From positions 1-7,007 of the forward strand of contig CALKHU010000275.1 of the NCBI GenBank assembly GCA_937991555.1: a stretch of DNA of 7,007 nt, written 5' to 3'. Under the pieces are notes generated by a model that saw nothing but the letters and a program-made list of their open reading frames with translations, searched no databases and was not told the DNA's origin. Below, in pieces: positions 6,334-7,007 of the stretch. This DNA is from an uncultured Caulobacter sp. (GTDB lineage Bacteria > Pseudomonadota > Alphaproteobacteria > Caulobacterales > Caulobacteraceae). Position 1 is the first letter of the stretch. Each line of letters begins with the position of its first letter. The translations under genes and the position numbers were made by a program.

Positions 6334-6473
6334 TGCTGGCGCCAGTTCTCGCCTGATAGGCGCTCTGGGCGGAAATCTGGCGCCATCATTCGGCCGGCAC
6401 TGGCGCTATGTGGCGACGGCCGCCTTCGTCACTCTTCCGTCACAGGGTCGCGTGACCCGGATTGGGAGACGAC
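6334..6473. promoter_or_regulatory. Intergenic region between MocR-like gene and hydrolase, with candidate operator repeats
   Basis: These 140 bp separate two co-directional genes and contain several ordered elements. There are three copies of a CTGGCGCCA-like palindrome (6336-6345, 6377-6385, 6400-6407 partial), a small hairpin CGCCT-GAT-AGGCG (6350-6362), a direct repeat CGTCAC at 6427 and 6438 (11 bp apart, about one helical turn), and an inverted repeat GGGTC-GCGT-GACCC (6445-6458). GGGAG (6464-6468) is the hydrolase ribosome-binding site. MocR regulators usually bind repeated sites upstream of their targets, so these are operator candidates. No clear -35/-10 pair or T-tailed terminator is seen. 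Confidence 0.5.
6336..6407. repeat. Three CTGGCGCCA-type palindromic repeats
   Basis: The copies are CTGGCGCCAG (6336-6345, perfect 10-bp palindrome), CTGGCGCCA (6377-6385) and CTGGCGCT (6400-6407, degenerate). Start-to-start distances are 41 and 23 bp. Copies one and two can also pair with each other as a 9-bp stem (6337-6345 with 6377-6385) enclosing the smaller hairpin at 6350-6362. The first copy begins 2 bp after the MocR-like stop codon. Confidence 0.55.
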
Positions 6474-7007
6474 ATGCGGCCCTTCGGTATCGCCGGCCTA
6501 CAGCTTCAACTGGCCAAGGGAGACAACAGCGAGCGGGTCCTCGGCGAGATCGCCGCGGTGAAGGCGCGACTGCCCTGGGTCGAGATGGTCGTGCTCGGCG
6601 AACTCTCACTGTTCGGTCCGTCAACGGCCCATGCCCAGCCGATGCCGGGCGAGGCCGAAGCGATGCTGTGCGAGGCGGCGCGGACGGCGGGCGTGTGGCT
6701 CGTGCCCGGCAGTCTGTTCGAGCAGGTCGGCGACCGCGTCTACAACACGGCCCCGGTCATCAATCCGCAGGGCGAGGTCGTTGACCGCTACCGCAAGATC
6801 TACCCCTTCACGCCGTACGAGCAGGGCGTGACGCCCGGCGACCGGTTCGTGGTCTTCGACGTGCCCGGCGTCGGGCGGTTCGGCCTGTCGATCTGCTACG
6901 ACATGTGGTTCCCGGAGACCATCCGCACCCTGACCTGGATGGGCGCCGAGGTGATCCTGCACCCCGGCCTGACGAACACCATCGACCGGCAGGCCGAGCT
7001 CGCGATC
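6474..7007 (+). CDS. Nitrilase-superfamily carbon-nitrogen hydrolase (3' end outside window)
   Basis: The first 178 residues are present and the frame is open at the window edge; the family is usually about 270-320 residues. The Glu-Lys-Cys triad is complete: E43 in LGELSLFG, K108 in YRKIYPF and C141 in ICYDMWFPE, with the usual auxiliary Glu at 117 (YEQG). The conserved VVDRYRK and GRFGLSICYDMWFPE segments place it firmly in the superfamily, which hydrolyses non-peptide C-N bonds (amides, carbamoyl compounds or nitriles) through a Cys thioester. There is no signal peptide, so it is cytoplasmic. The Cys neighbourhood with a following HPGLTNTIDR looks more amidase-like than true nitrilase, but the substrate cannot be named. 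The ATG at 6474 has GGGAG 5 bp upstream. Its position just after a MocR-type regulator suggests that regulator controls it, perhaps in response to an amino compound linked to the substrate (inference). Confidence 0.9.
   Translation, partial: MRPFGIAGLQLQLAKGDNSERVLGEIAAVKARLPWVEMVVLGELSLFGPSTAHAQPMPGEAEAMLCEAARTAGVWLVPGSLFEQVGDRVYNTAPVINPQGEVVDRYRKIYPFTPYEQGVTPGDRFVVFDVPGVGRFGLSICYDMWFPETIRTLTWMGAEVILHPGLTNTIDRQAELAI

Noticed and set aside
4950..6356. Plus-strand open frame of about 468 codons overlapping the MocR-like gene in another frame
   Set aside because: Arg/Pro/Gly-rich composition and no domain pattern; a frame-shifted shadow of the MocR-like gene.
6350..6362. CGCCT-GAT-AGGCG hairpin after the MocR-like gene as an intrinsic terminator
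   Set aside because: The stem is only 5 bp and no T-run follows; it is noted as a repeat but not called a terminator.

Overview
The window is GC-rich DNA with closely packed genes, several 4-bp stop/start overlaps and GTG starts. Protein content (a CopAB copper system, a CnrYXH-type sigma module, MocR regulation) and codon use suggest a Gram-negative alphaproteobacterium, plausibly Caulobacterales. That placement is inference; nothing here fixes the genus.

Layout. (1) 1-1199, plus strand: the end of a small single-membrane-span protein, a CnrX-like periplasmic metal sensor and an ECF sigma factor, translationally coupled by ATGA and GTGA overlaps. Order, sizes and key residues match the CnrY-CnrX-CnrH metal-sensing module. 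(2) 1218-4313, minus strand: a copper-resistance operon transcribed as cusF-like Cu(I)-binding protein, copA (Tat-exported multicopper oxidase), copB (outer-membrane barrel). It converges on the sigma gene with only 18 bp between stop codons. (3) 4314-4512: a divergent intergenic region. (4) 4513-6333, plus strand: a MocR/GntR-family regulator (DNA-binding winged helix plus aminotransferase-fold domain) with an unusual C-terminal extension of about 115 residues rich in Trp. (5) 6334-6473: an intergenic region with repeated CTGGCGCCA-type palindromes. (6) 6474 to the window end: the N-terminal 178 residues of a nitrilase-superfamily carbon-nitrogen hydrolase with all three catalytic residues.

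How the parts may work together. The copper genes form a periplasm and outer-membrane detoxification set: CusF-like protein binds Cu(I), CopA oxidises or sequesters it, CopB acts at the outer membrane. The neighbouring sigma module carries a complete CnrX-type Ni/Co ligand set, so whether it controls the copper operon or an efflux system outside the window is open. The MocR-like gene and the hydrolase look like a separate regulator-enzyme pair. No RNA genes, mobile elements or CRISPR arrays were seen. The most distinctive points are the sensor-sigma module beside copper genes, the extended MocR protein, and the palindromes between it and the hydrolase.
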